64,000 bases of DNA from Ypsolopha sequella (Eukaryota; Arthropoda; Insecta; Lepidoptera; Ypsolophidae): positions 18,907,161 to 18,971,160 of the forward strand of contig OW204009.1 in assembly GCA_934047225.1 (NCBI GenBank), read 5' to 3'. How positions within the stretch are numbered: position 1 is the stretch's first letter; every line of letters begins with the position of its first letter. Made by a program: the position numbers and the translations under genes. Below the pieces are notes generated by a model. It was not told where the DNA came from. It searched no databases and saw only the letters and a program-made list of their open reading frames with translations. Below are positions 21,023-33,900 of the stretch, in pieces.

Positions 21023-24000
21023 TTTCAATTATCTTCACAGCACATTTCTTTCAATTTGGAGTGGAAATTGGCCAAAACGGCAAAATTATAAATTGTCGCG
21101 TTATACGTAGGGATGTATTCGTCGTTCTTTTCCACAAATTATAGAGGGATTCTTTTCTTTCTATTTACTCCTTTTTGACGTTTGTTTTTGTTTTTGGTAA
21201 AAGCTGTACTCCGTTTTGTGCATCTACAGACCCACTTCGGTACAAACAAAACGGAACATAGAAAAGAGCTATGCGGAACGCTGCCCTTATGGGTCGATTC
21301 TCCGGATTTTGTAACAAAATATAATAGTAGTTTATGCTACAAGGGCGAAAAGGAATAAATGACGAGGACGATTTAAAACACGAGCGTAGCGAGTGTTTTA
21401 AACGTAACTGAGTAATTTATTGCTCTTACGCCCGTGTATGATACTACGTTTTTCAATGCATAGTGTGAGGAAATAAAAAATATATAATAACTGTATCCAA
21501 AGCCGTTATACAGTGGAAAAAAGTATTACATTTATAGTACACAGGAAAGGCTGCAGGTTAGCCAACCATTGAAAGTAAATAAAAAAAAAAAAGCCCTAGG
21601 GCAAAATAATCGACTTTCTGTTCGGTTTTGATGCATAAAAAGTGGGCCTTTACGAGCACTTGCATTGAAAAGAAATAATTATAACGGCCAAATTGCAAAT
21701 TTTAGCTAAGACGACTGTTAACAATAGTTTGCTATATGCATCCATCATTCAGCCTAGTTCATCCACTGCTGGACATAAGCCTTTCCAGGGCTTTGCCACT
21801 CCCGGCGGTCATCCTGGAAGAATAGCCTATACTCACACACGCTGGGCAGGTGGGTCGGTGAGCGTGGTGCCGGAACCCTCGCACCAGTGACGCCGCTGCC
21901 CGTCACCAGTCTGTTCCATATAAGGCTCGGCTAATATGGGATGGATATACTGCCATCCATCGGTCCCAGGCATATTGGGCCTCCTGGTTTTTTGCCTGTG
22001 AGCTGTCCTCTTACTCTCCCCCGAATTCTTCGAGACCCCCTCGACTCAAGACTCCAAGTGAGATGGTGGTACCTCCACAGTCGAGCCCGGCATCAGCTCT
22101 ACCACCTACAAAATATGTTATAATGCATAAACATATTTTTAATGACATCACAATATCGACGTCGTGATACCAGCCGTAAATTCCTAAAATAATCTAATAT
22201 CACGCTTATGGATAACCCAGTTATTTAGAAGCAACCATAATATCATTAAAAATAATATGTTTACACATATAGCAAACTATTGTTAAAAGTTTTCTTGACT
22301 AAAAGTTGTATTTTACCCGAAAATTATTTCTTAATATTTTGTTACAAATCCGTAGTATCGACCCTTAAGTAACTTCCTACAACAAGGCCATACCAAAAAA
22401 TTTGACTTTCAAATTCTTTGCATTTTCAAAGTGAAAGATTAACGATTAATTATTAATATTAATTATTAAGCGTGGTGAGGGATTCAAAGGCACAACAAAC
22501 AAAATCAATTTGTTCTCGTGTGACACATACAACTTTCACTAGCGAGAAAACACAAGGTGTAAAGACACTACATTTATTTTTAAAGAATTTTTAATTTGAA
22601 TTTGAATTCAATGTTTTTTTTTTTAATTAAATAATACACCACGTAAAAAATATTGCACATGAAATAAAATGTAAGGAATTTCTGACAGCTAATTAAAAAA
22701 AGTTATAGTTCAAAATATCTCAATAGATGAGACGTTGAGGAGACAGGTGCGAGTTGCCAACTTAAAAATATGTTTGATGTGAATAAATCTCTCTCTCTGA
22801 GGAATAAATCGGAACCATAATGATAAAGAGATACATAAGTGCAAAAAAAAATGTTGAATATTTTATTGAGGTCGTAATAAATAGATTATTTTTATCTTGA
22901 AATTTACATAAACACACAAAACGACATGAATCACTGTTAAAACGTGACGGTAAAAATATCGTGCTGTGCCGTTACCGAGCAAAAGTTTCGTCAACGCCAT
23001 CTGTTGAGATGTTAATTTGGAACCAAGTTTTTTTTTTAATGGGCTATCAGAAAATCTCTCATTGTGCTAGTGCTAGTTAGGGGCCTTAAACTTAAAACAA
23101 TGGTGACCTCTTGACTCTGACTGGTTGGTGCAACTAATTAGTGAAATGAATCTTCACAAAAGTTGCATTAGATGGCCACATAAGGATGGCTACATTGATG
23201 AATTAAAAATTCATTCTACGCATAATTATATTTATCAATACGTGACTTTTTAAATAAATGTACTAATTATTTCCGAAATAAGTAAGTAAAATTTAATATT
23301 TTGGACTGGAAATTTTGGTATATTTTGTGTCGTTTTTAATTTCGAATATAATTTGCAGGCATAATAATTATAATCTTATTTGATTTAAAAAAAATGCGTT
23401 GAAAGTAACGTCTTTTTTCATTTACGGTTGTCGAATTTGAAACAAGATTTTCCGAAATTATTATGCAAATTTGTGAGTAAAAATTAATAGAAAAATTTAC
23501 TGTAGACTTGCGCAAATTGTGTCACTAAAAAGAAAAGAGTGAAACGTTTTACTTAGGCTCAGTGACACAACTCACTCTTATGTATCAGTAACACAGTACG
23601 ACGACACGCTTGAGTAGGTAATTTCTCGACATAAACAATGACTTTTATGAAAATAGAACGAAACAACTACTGTATTTTTGGATGCAGTGAATTAGATAAG
23701 TCACAAGAATCAATGGACTAACTAAAGTAACGTTGTTTTGGGCTCCAATTTATAATCGGTGGTGGGGTCTCGGTGCTACATAATATAATTTACCAGATTA
23801 AATTTTGCCCAATTAATTATAAACTTTAAAATGTATTATGTTTGCAGGAGCTTACATGCATCGATTCCCTCACCCCGGGAGATGGGCTGAGTCATTCAAG
23901 GCTTGGCTGGAGGAAAAATAAAGCAAAGTGATCCTTTGAAAATATACAAAAATAAGTGTATTTGTGACTACCACTGAATTGTGCTGTTCCATCTCTTCAT

Positions 24001-24796
24001 TTGAGTGGTAGGTCTATATTTTCTAAGAATATAAAGTACAGAAGTAATGAAAAAATATGCTCAAGCATAAACATTATAAAAATAGTTTATTGTCTTAGAA
24101 TATGTTCTTATTATTATTACTGTTGAGTTTTTAATTTGTAAAAGATAAATAAATAGGCGGTCACAATTTTATGTTAAAATGCACTCATAAATTCTTATTG
24201 CAATTTGACGAGGAAAAACTCAGGCTTCTTACACAACGAAAAAAAGCAATTGCCCTATATTAATTAATTTCATACAAACTTGCTGACCATGAACACCTAT
24301 TTTTCCTTATGTCAAATTTAGTGTTATATTAAGATTCCTAGATGGCACTGTCGTATTCTTTAGCAACAGAATCAAAGACAAAATTTGCACCAATTCCAAA
24401 CAAATGAAAAACCACTTTGACATTGATTAAAAACAACCAGAAAAACGCTCACTCTTAACCTACGGATCTGGCAACACGGGTCGGGAAGTGCTCACAAAGT
24501 GTAAATAATAAAAACGATTGGCTCAAAAAGACTTGCATCCAGAGCCGTAAAACTATAAATAAAAAAAAAAACAATACAAGCAAGCTAAGCTAAGCTAAGC
24601 CTATTCATGAGGCTTTTGCTACATATGTTAATATTTTAAACAGTGATATGATAGGTAGATTTTTTTTTTATTATCACAGAAAGTACCGTGATATCGTGTA
24701 ATAAAGATGTAGGCCGTGCCGTATACCTTTAGCGTTACCTGTATTGATTAATTCTGTCAAACATAAAAAACAAGTAGAAAAAAACAGGCCCAAACA
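21023..24796. other. Divergent intergenic region between genes A and B
   Basis: 3.8 kb between the two start codons; it must hold both promoters and 5' UTRs. I could not place a TATA box or initiator with confidence. It contains a foldback-flanked LINE-like repeat at 21708-22287. From 22300 to 24796 the sequence is AT-rich without recognisable coding. Confidence 0.6.
21708..22287. mobile_element. Inverted-repeat element with embedded dispersed repeat
   Basis: The ends GTTAACAATAGTTTGCTATA and the inverse near 22265-22287 form terminal inverted repeats. A second inverted pair (ACATATTTTTAATGA / TCATTAAAAATAATATGT) lies at 22125-22262. Between them, 21735-22130 is an inverted-orientation copy of the repeat at 61305-61770. 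Probably nested insertions. Confidence 0.55.
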
Positions 24797-24922
24797 ATGA
24801 CCACGAAAGAAGATAACATCGAGACCGTTTGCCCGGCGTGCTTGTGCATCGAGCCGTCGCTCCACGAGATAGTCGACGAGAAACAAAAACGGTTCTACCT
24901 GGACGCGTTACGAGAAGTACAG
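24797..24922 (+). CDS. Gene B exon 1: start codon and first half of ZAD
   Basis: The context is CAAACAATG, a good insect start. It reads MTTKEDNIETVCPACLCIEP and ends LDALREVQ before gttaga, phase 0. C12 and C15 are the first ZAD zinc pair. Confidence 0.9.
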
Positions 24923-27900
24923 GTTAGACGGGTCAGTGTAGATTAGCTCAGAAACCAAGCATTTTAGAGGGTACCTATGTTTCTTTGGAAAATTGTCCAG
25001 CATCATTGTCTCAGACAAAAAGGAGAATAAACCCAAAGTCGATATTTTACCAATAGACAAATAAACATTCGCAAATGAATGACATCGGTCGGAGTGTAGA
25101 TAAGGGGGCGCGCGCCCAAGCGAAAATTTTCTAAGTCTTTTTTCCCATAGTGCCCCCTTTTCTACACCCCAACCATGACATCTCATAACCCATTTAAAAT
25201 GTAAAATAGTTTCGAGTACCTTTGTAGGACCTTATATATGTATATACACAAATGTCTGTACCATTACAATACTCTACCTGGTGTCTGACTGACTATACAG
25301 GATGTCCCAAAAGTCAATGTTATCCCTTGGAGGGCTATGACTGTCTAGAACAAGGCTGGCCAATAGGTTTTCCAGATGAGCAAAATTTTATAGACTATGG
25401 CGGCGTCGGGCCACCACTACTACTTTTTTCACAACGTAATTTATACATAAAAAATGCTTTAATTTACTTTATTTGTAAATGAAATGAAATAACATATTTC
25501 TTTTTATTTAATGTGAGCTGTGAAGTGGTCTTCCTGATTTATCGGCTAGCTGGCCGACCGAAGTGCCGGTGGGCAAATTCAAATGCCTTGGCGGGCCACT
25601 TCATGGCCTGCGTGCCTGGGTTTGGCCAGCCTTGGTCTAGAATATCAAAATATGACCTCAGTAAAAAGTCAATAGTTTTTGAGTTACCTATCAATACTTT
25701 TATGAATTTTGTGAAATTCAACAACTTCGATGAGTCTTTCCAGTGCCACAGCTACATGATTCCATATTCCAAGATTCTTATTTTTGTTTCGCAATCCTGA
25801 ATAGCCCTACTATTGATCCCAGTCCAAAATCAAACCAATATGATACACATTTGTGATAAAAAACATTTTTGTTCGAATTATGAGTTTGACATTTTTTATT
25901 TGTTCAGTTTACATTATATATTTATATAAAAACACTTATTAAAATAATTATTTCCAGATACATTTCGACATTTATAGTCGGCCTCAGTGGAATTAGGTAC
26001 AATTAATTCCACTGACGCCGACTATAAATGTCGAAATATATCTGGAAATAATTATTTTAATAAGTGTTTTCATATAAATATATAATGTAAACTGAATAAA
26101 AAAACAAATAAGTTATCTTTAATATTTAAAAAACATTTTTTATTTGCTAACTTTGACTCTTCATACTGTGAAAAAATGTGCTTCTCTTAGGTGACAAGTA
26201 ATCTTAAATATATAAAACAAAGTCGTGTTAGTTACACCACTTATAACTCAAGATCGGCTGGATCGATGTTAGTTATCTCTTTTTTGGTGTATTCTTATCC
26301 GCTCCGAATAGCAGAATAAGTAATAAAGTATCGGATAAGTTATCGAATAACAATTAATTAATTAATTAATTTTACGAATGCAAACAGCATGTGGTGCCAT
26401 CTGTTGACAAAACTACGCATATAAAAGAAACCTATTTATCTAGCGTTCTGATATCATTAAATAACATCTAAACCCCAAGTTTTAAAAATCGCTTAGTTAT
26501 TCCAAGAACTATTATTTCTGCATATATTCAATACCCTACGCTAAGCCTAACAACGGTACTGAAACTACTACATGGGTCCCTGCCATTCTTCTTTCGCAAT
26601 GGCAAGCAATAAAAAAATCCTAAATTAAGTTTAACTAAAGTTAACACGATATTATTAGACTGTTAGGCGGAACGAAGTTCGCCGGGTCAGCTAGTTTTAA
26701 ATAATAGATAATTTAGTGTAGTTTCTTAAATCCTATACAAAAGACATTAATGATTGAGACCTATTTAAATGCACTTTAAAATTAACAGAAATAACAATGA
26801 AAAAGTGTAAGGTACTACAAAAATATAATACAAATATAAATAACTATTGCGCCCTTCAAAAATACTACTTTCCATTACAAACAAGTGGTTTACCTTAAAG
26901 TAGAACTTGATGACTTCTACAAGCGAGTTTATGTGTTTATAGTTGTGCAATGTGTCCCCCGCCGCTCCTTGTGTCTGCTGGCAGTGCGCGGCTGCACTGC
27001 GGAGCGCCGTCGCCTTCCGCGAGCAACTGCGTGACAGTTACACGATACTGCACACCTACACCAGTGAGGTACTACACTCTGCTACTGCATGTACAGTTGT
27101 GCGATGTGTCCCCCGCTGCCCCCCGCGTCTGTTGGCAGTGCGCGGCTACACTGCGTGACAGTTACACGATACTGCACACCTACACCAGTGAGGTACTACA
27201 CTCTGCTACTGCATGTACAGTTGTGCGATGTGTCCCCCGCTGCCCCCCGCGTCTGTTGGCAGTGCGCGGCTACACTGCGTGACAGTTACACGATACTGCA
27301 CACCTACACCAGTGAGGTACTACACTCTGCTACTGCATGTACAGTTGTGCGATGTGTCCCCCGCTGCCCCCCGCGTCTGTTGGCAGTGCGCGGCTACACT
27401 GCGTGACAGTTACACGATACTGCACACCTACACCAGTGAGGTACTACACTCTGCTACTGCATGTACAGTTGTGCGATGTGTCCCCCGCTGCCCCCCGCGT
27501 CTGTTGGCAGTGCGCGGCTACACTGCGTGACAGTTACACGATACTGCACACCTACACCAGTGAGGTACTACACTCTGCTACTGCATGTACAGTTGTGCGA
27601 TGTGTCCCCCGCTGCCCCCCGCGTCTGTTGGCAGTGCGCGGCTACACTGCGTGACAGTTACACGATACTGCACACCTACACCAGTGAGGTACTACACTCT
27701 GCTACTGCATGTACAGTTGTGCGATGTGTCCCCCGCTGCCCCCCGCGTCTGTTGGCAGTGCGCGGCTACACTGCGTGACAGTTACACGATACTGCACACC
27801 TACACCAGTGAGGTACTACACTCTGCTACTGCATGTACAGTTGTGCGATGTGTCCCCCGCTGCCCCCCGCGTCTGTTGGCAGTGCGCGGCTACACTGCGT

Positions 27901-30900
27901 GACAGTTACACGATACTGCACACCTACACCAGTGAGGTACTACACTCTGCTACTGCATGTACAGTTGTGCGATGTGTCCCCCGCTGCCCCCCGCGTCTGT
28001 TGGCAGTGCGCGGCTACACTGCGTGACAGTTACACGATACTGCACACCTACACCAGTGAGGTACTACACTCTGCTACTGCATGTACAGTTGTGCGATGTG
28101 TCCCCCGCTGCCCCCCGCGTCTGTTGGCAGTGCGCGGCTACACTGCGTGACAGTTACACGATACTGCACACCTACACCAGTGAGGTACTACACTCTGCTA
28201 CTGCATGTACAGTTGTGCGATGTGTCCCCCGCTGCCCCCCGCGTCTGTTGGCAGTGTGCGGCTACACTGCGTGACAGTTACACGATACTGCTCACCTACA
28301 TCCTCACCTCACATACCCACGTACACGTACCTACCGCTAGAACACTGACGCGACGTCGTTCTCCGCTTCCGCGCGCTCTGGAGGACCTAAACACACTGCT
28401 GTCAGCAAATCCAACGTGTGATCTGTTTGCTGATAGTTTGATGAACGTGTTTCGTGAATGTCTGAGGTTATGTGAGAAAGATGCAAAAAAGAGTAGTATT
28501 GTGTAATTATTTGTTATTTGTAAATTATTTTAGTAGGCATAGCGTATTAGATTTAAGTTTCTGTAAAGCTGTACTTTAAATGTACTAAATAAATAAATAT
28601 ATAGTACTCGTCCTCAGAGTCTACAAGAGTGGTTGGTGCGGGACGCGCCGCGCACCCCGCGCCTCGCGCCGCACCCCGCACAGAGCGTCGACATCGCGCC
28701 GCTCGGAATGGTGCCGGGAGCGCAGGAGGTGAAGGCAGAGGCCGTGTTCGTGAAGGAGGAGGAGGGGCGGTGGGGGCTCGACCAGGAAGGTAGGTTATCT
28801 GTCCGTACCATAGAGCAGGTCTACTATCGCTTTCCTCCAACGGCACTGGCAGGCAACACGGACGGCGGCGCAAGAAAAAAGAAAAATTAGCCCGCCACTG
28901 CAATTTTTCACAAATATATGCCTAAACGTAGTCATGCTTTGTGATTGTTTTCAAAAATGTCGATTTCAAGTTATTGAGCCATGTTCGACGGCGTCGGAGT
29001 TAGTTACTGAGGCACAAAATGAATGCGATAGCCTGTTGCTATCAAAATCAAAGGAAAAATACATGCTAGCCTTTCGAAAGCACGGTTAGGACCTAAAATA
29101 GTATTGACATCAGAACTTATTAGTCGGACATCCAAAGTATTGTCACCAGATGACGTTTTGTAAAGAAGCTCCGGATAGCTAGTACCTGGCAACAAAGACA
29201 AGACAAGACAAGACAAATACTCTTTATTGTACACCAAAGTTAATAAAATAAGATAAAAGAACAAACTTATGAGAGAAGGTAACAAATGGCGGCCTTATCA
29301 CTTATAGCGATTTCTTCCAGACAACCTTTGGGTGGAAATTAATCGTTGGAAAAAATAACGCGAAGGTGGTGCACAAAATAAATAATAATAATCAAATGGA
29401 TAGCAAAATACCTAAAATAAATACACAAGTATAACATTGTACATACAAATACATATAATACGATAAATATATACACTAATATATAACAAAAATAAATACT
29501 ATAATACGTAAACCAAAAGTAAATAAATATTAGTGGCAGAAGTAGGGATTTAACTAACATTTACAAAGAAAAAAGATGATTTTTAAGTAATCTTTTGAAA
29601 ACAGGCAACGAGTCAGGTTAACTTTGTCTGTACAGTGCTCCCAAAGTAATAATGCGCATACAAATCTATAGCCGAGCGACCGGACGTACCACGTGACCTT
29701 ATTGATTGTATAGAAAATGTAAGGAAATACGAACTTGCCGAACAGTGGCGAACATTTGTATGCGTATTATCACTCTGAGAGCACTGTGTATACTCTATTT
29801 TTATGATATTTTACTTATTTTTTTCTTCGCAAGTGTGTTGAAGAACGTCGTATAATAGACATGAGCATTGGTCGTTACACACAAGGCTCTATGGCAGCCC
29901 GAGTCTAAACGGCGAGCATCTTAGCTCCCTTGTATCATAATGTACTATTCTACATTATTTTTCCTATCCATGAAAAAGTAGCCGATTTTATTTTTCTTAC
30001 CGTAGCATGTCGGGTGTCATTGTTTTGAGCACATTGAGCGGAGTGCAAATATATTTTTTTATTATTTTTATCTTCGAAATTAAGTGTCCGTCAAAGATCA
30101 GTTTTAAATAATTGTTACAATTGTCTATCTAAAAACTGAACTAAGGAATTTGTAATTTCTGAATGTTATGTATGTATGTATGTATGCTGTATTTAAACAA
30201 TAAATACTAAAAAGGCCGGTTTTCCGATGTTGTCTAAATATGTTCTTTTTTTCATTAACCTGAATTCCTGCTGTCTTGTATTTACTTATCCCTTGGTTAA
30301 AGTAGATATAAGTGATTTGTTGTATATTATAAGTTTTATGTTGAAAAAAAAAGACATGATCTTGCTAAGTTTCTTGCCCTTCTTCTTAGCAAGACTAATC
30401 GAATGGGCGGAGGTAGGCATGTATTTATATATGTAACCTATTAGTATGTAGTATATAGGATGGGATTTGGTCGGCCGCCTGGATTCGTGCTGGGGGCTCG
30501 GTTGGTGATCATTGAACCTTGTTCCTGGTCCCTGGCCGGGTCTCCGGTATGGGTTCGGGCGGTTGATTAGATTTCAACTTGTATAATATATATTTTACCT
30601 ATAATTTTAATCGTATATATATTGCTACATAAATTAAATAAACCTTTAATCTAGTTCATGTACATTTATTTTTATTACATATATTTTTATTAGATTAATT
30701 TTGACTTGTGAAACGTGTATTACATATACCTACTTTGCAAAATAAACTATTTGAATTTCAATTTAACTTTTAGATATAAAGTACGAGAAGAGTTCGTCCG
30801 ACTTGGGGGACGGTGCACCTCTCTCCGAGTTCGGTGACGATCGGGCGTGCTCGGGTCTCTCCGACGAGATCGACATGCTCGAATCGGAAGTGCAGGCTCT

Positions 30901-33900
30901 GCTCGGTGATGACGTCATCGGGGGCGACAGACACAACAAGAAGACGCGAAGCAAGACCAAAAAGAAAGTTGTGAAGAATGCACGCAAAAAGAAAGTGAGT
31001 ATACAGTGCACGTTGCGTTGAAATTTGGACCAGTATCGTGACACATCTCTAAAACTAATGGTGTATCCTATGAATTCCACTCGGCCACACCGCGACACTC
31101 AGTACAACTGCGCCGATTTAATTATCTACTGTACTCTATTCGCGATGTCATGATTCCTGTGACGTTTCATTTAGGGCATAGGCTCTATTAAAATAGCCTC
31201 TATTGCTTGTCATTAAACGTCCCCAAATTCTGGTAGGGATATCTAGGCTTATCAAAATTAGGCTTTAATAGTAGTAAATAAGAGTTACCAAATGAAACGT
31301 CACAGGAATCACGATATAGCGAATAGAGTAACTATAACTAGTTCACGCTTGTGCACACACACACACACACACACATACATGCAGTGAACGAGTAGCACTG
31401 AGTACTGCATGCACACGATCGTGCTCCTGGTTTGCGGATGACGATAAACTCGCGGGGGGAGGTGAGTGTCGCTTCTTTACGGAGTAATACTATTCTTTGA
31501 CTTGGCTGTGTTTGTAGTAGTGACGTGTAGATAAGCGCCTTGTGTGTGTATTGCGTGTTTTGTGTACCCTCACTACTACAACCATAGCTAGAGACATAGA
31601 CCACCTGTACCACGTAATAATTTACTTGTACTCACTCATGTTCACTTTTATTCTCAATATTTCAACAACTGCTTCATTTAAGTGTTTCATCTTCCTTTGA
31701 TTGACGCTGAATCCAGAACTTGGGAATAATTTTACGTTTGGTCGCTTGGTGCCCACTACGAACACAAACAACATTGTCCGACAGACACACACACACACCC
31801 AAAATTTAATAACAATCGGTTAAGGTATTGACGGACTGAACGAGATGTGTGACTGTCGGTCCGTGTTACTGGGATTCGAGCATAAACTAGATCAAAACTT
31901 AAAAAAATAAATTTTGGTTTCTTAGTTTAAGGGCACCACTATCGCCAATACTACCAATAAGCGCTGTTCGCGGGTAAATTTTAAAATTTTTAACCTAAAA
32001 CATTTACCAAAATCAAATATACAAAAAAGTTACAAGCGTTTAAATGTCCTGAATGTAAATTCTATTATTTTAAATATCCAATATTTTAAACCCTTGCAAC
32101 TTAAATAGATTTTGGTAAATGTTTTAGGTTTTTATGTAATGGATACGAAATTAGTTACAAAATTTAGGTAAATATTAATAAACAACGACATTGTCAGCGA
32201 ATAGCGCTTATTGAAAGTTCGGGCACACCCCCGACACTTCATACTGAGTGCTCAAGTTATTTACCTACACTCCCACTGGCTTGTCCGCACACGCTTGTAT
32301 GTGTGCGTGAGCTAGTCTAGGGCTGGCAGCAAGCGTGTGAGCGTCGTCGATCGAGAGGGACAACATTATAATTCAGCAACTTATATGATTCTCTTCCTAA
32401 ATTTTAGCGTGGTTAATCCCTAGATCCTAGTTCTGGTTCCCCATGGATTATTTTTGTATTAAAAATATATACATCGTCACGACTTGAATCAAATGCTCGA
32501 GGGGGTGTTAGAGGTGTTCCGAGTGTGAACTTTGAAATGCAAGTCACAGTCCACACTCGGCACACCCGCGTTTCACTTACAAATATTACATCCCAACGTG
32601 ATGGGTGGTGAGCCCTATCGCCGTACTTTGGGCACAAATACACATTTTTTAGGAGGACATGGAAATTTGCTCAGTTGAAATTCTTACCTGTTTGACAGTT
32701 GCAGTTAACTTCCTAAACAAATACCTACATAAAAGAAAATGCCTTGCTTTAGTTCATCGGCAGAAAATTTAAAAAACTCCGTTCTCTTTTTTTGCTCTGT
32801 TTTCAATGCATCCATAAATATCACAAAAACGAACCATATTAATTAAAAATCAGTATCGTAATAAAATAAAAAACAAAATTCGCGCGCAGTGAACGAGTGG
32901 TACTCGAGCTCTGCGTACCACCAGATTTGCCACTAACTTGCGGGGGACGATAATCTCGCGCGGGGAGGTGAGTGTCGCTTCTTTACGTAGTAATACTTTA
33001 TATTCTCTGGTTCGGGGGAGCACAGTAATCTTAATGTCTATTATATTTTTACAAATCTATCTACCGTCTTTAACTACAAAAAATTTGTATCAAAATGTAA
33101 AAATGTGAATGACCAAAGTCTTCCCCTCCCCCCGCAGCCCCCCAAGGAGCCGGGCGACAGTAAGATCGTGACGGTGGAGCTGTCGCACGCGGAGCTGATG
33201 TCGGAGCGGCTGGCGAGTGCGCAGGCGCCGGCGTTCCGCGCCGCGCGGTACAAGTGCGCCGGCTGCCTGCTCGTGTTCCGCTGTGCCGCCACCCTCGAGG
33301 AGCATCGCGTCACCAAGCATGCGCCGGTATGTTATACATCTTGTCATGTCTCCCCCTTGTGGGTTAGATACAAGTGCGCCGGCTGCCTGTTTACAGACAA
33401 TTTTTCTATTGCAAAATAGTTATAAGAGACGGTTACAAACTTATGAATACAGGGTGTAATCGTTAAGTGTGACCAGGCGATTATTCCGTAACTATTAAAG
33501 ATATCAAAAAAATTTAAACTGATATCGAAAGTACGTTACCTAATCAGTAAAATGATATGAATATCTTTTTCAAAATCAAACGAGAAGTATCCAAAATTTA
33601 GACATTAAACATTCCCATACATTTAGTTATAAAGTAATAATATATAAGTCATAAAGTAATGAACTTCGAAAGCCGAAACTAACCGATTTTTTCCTGATAT
33701 GCTTAAGTTTAAGTTTGATGTCTGTCTGTCTGTCGATCCACAACCAGGGAACAAATATTTATATATGTGCAGAGCAGAGCGTGCGTCCACTGGCGACAGA
33801 CACTCGCTCGCTTGATAACGATTTCGGAAAGAAATTGAAACTTGTCGCGTATCGCGGGATAAATTTGATGTAAGTTAAAAGAGTTCAAACCCTGAAATGT

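Larger units (their letters stand above)
24923..26942. other. Gene B intron 1
   Basis: Contains a foldback element (25905-26100) and a Helitron (26202-26695). Around 25290 there is a TACAGGATGTCCC repeat start. ORFs of 60-95 codons here show no motif and are not annotated. Confidence 0.55.
30995..33137. other. Gene B intron 4
   Basis: Contains foldback elements at 31120-31335 and 31925-32240, a (CA)n microsatellite at about 31352-31374, and a direct repeat pair (about 31383-31500 and 32888-33005, GGGGAGGTGAGTGTCGCTTC). Confidence 0.55.

Noticed and set aside
33360..33419. Second copy of gene B exon 5 (RYKCAGCL...)
   Set aside because: Only about 25 nt of echo with no histidines and no splice sites; a minor duplication.
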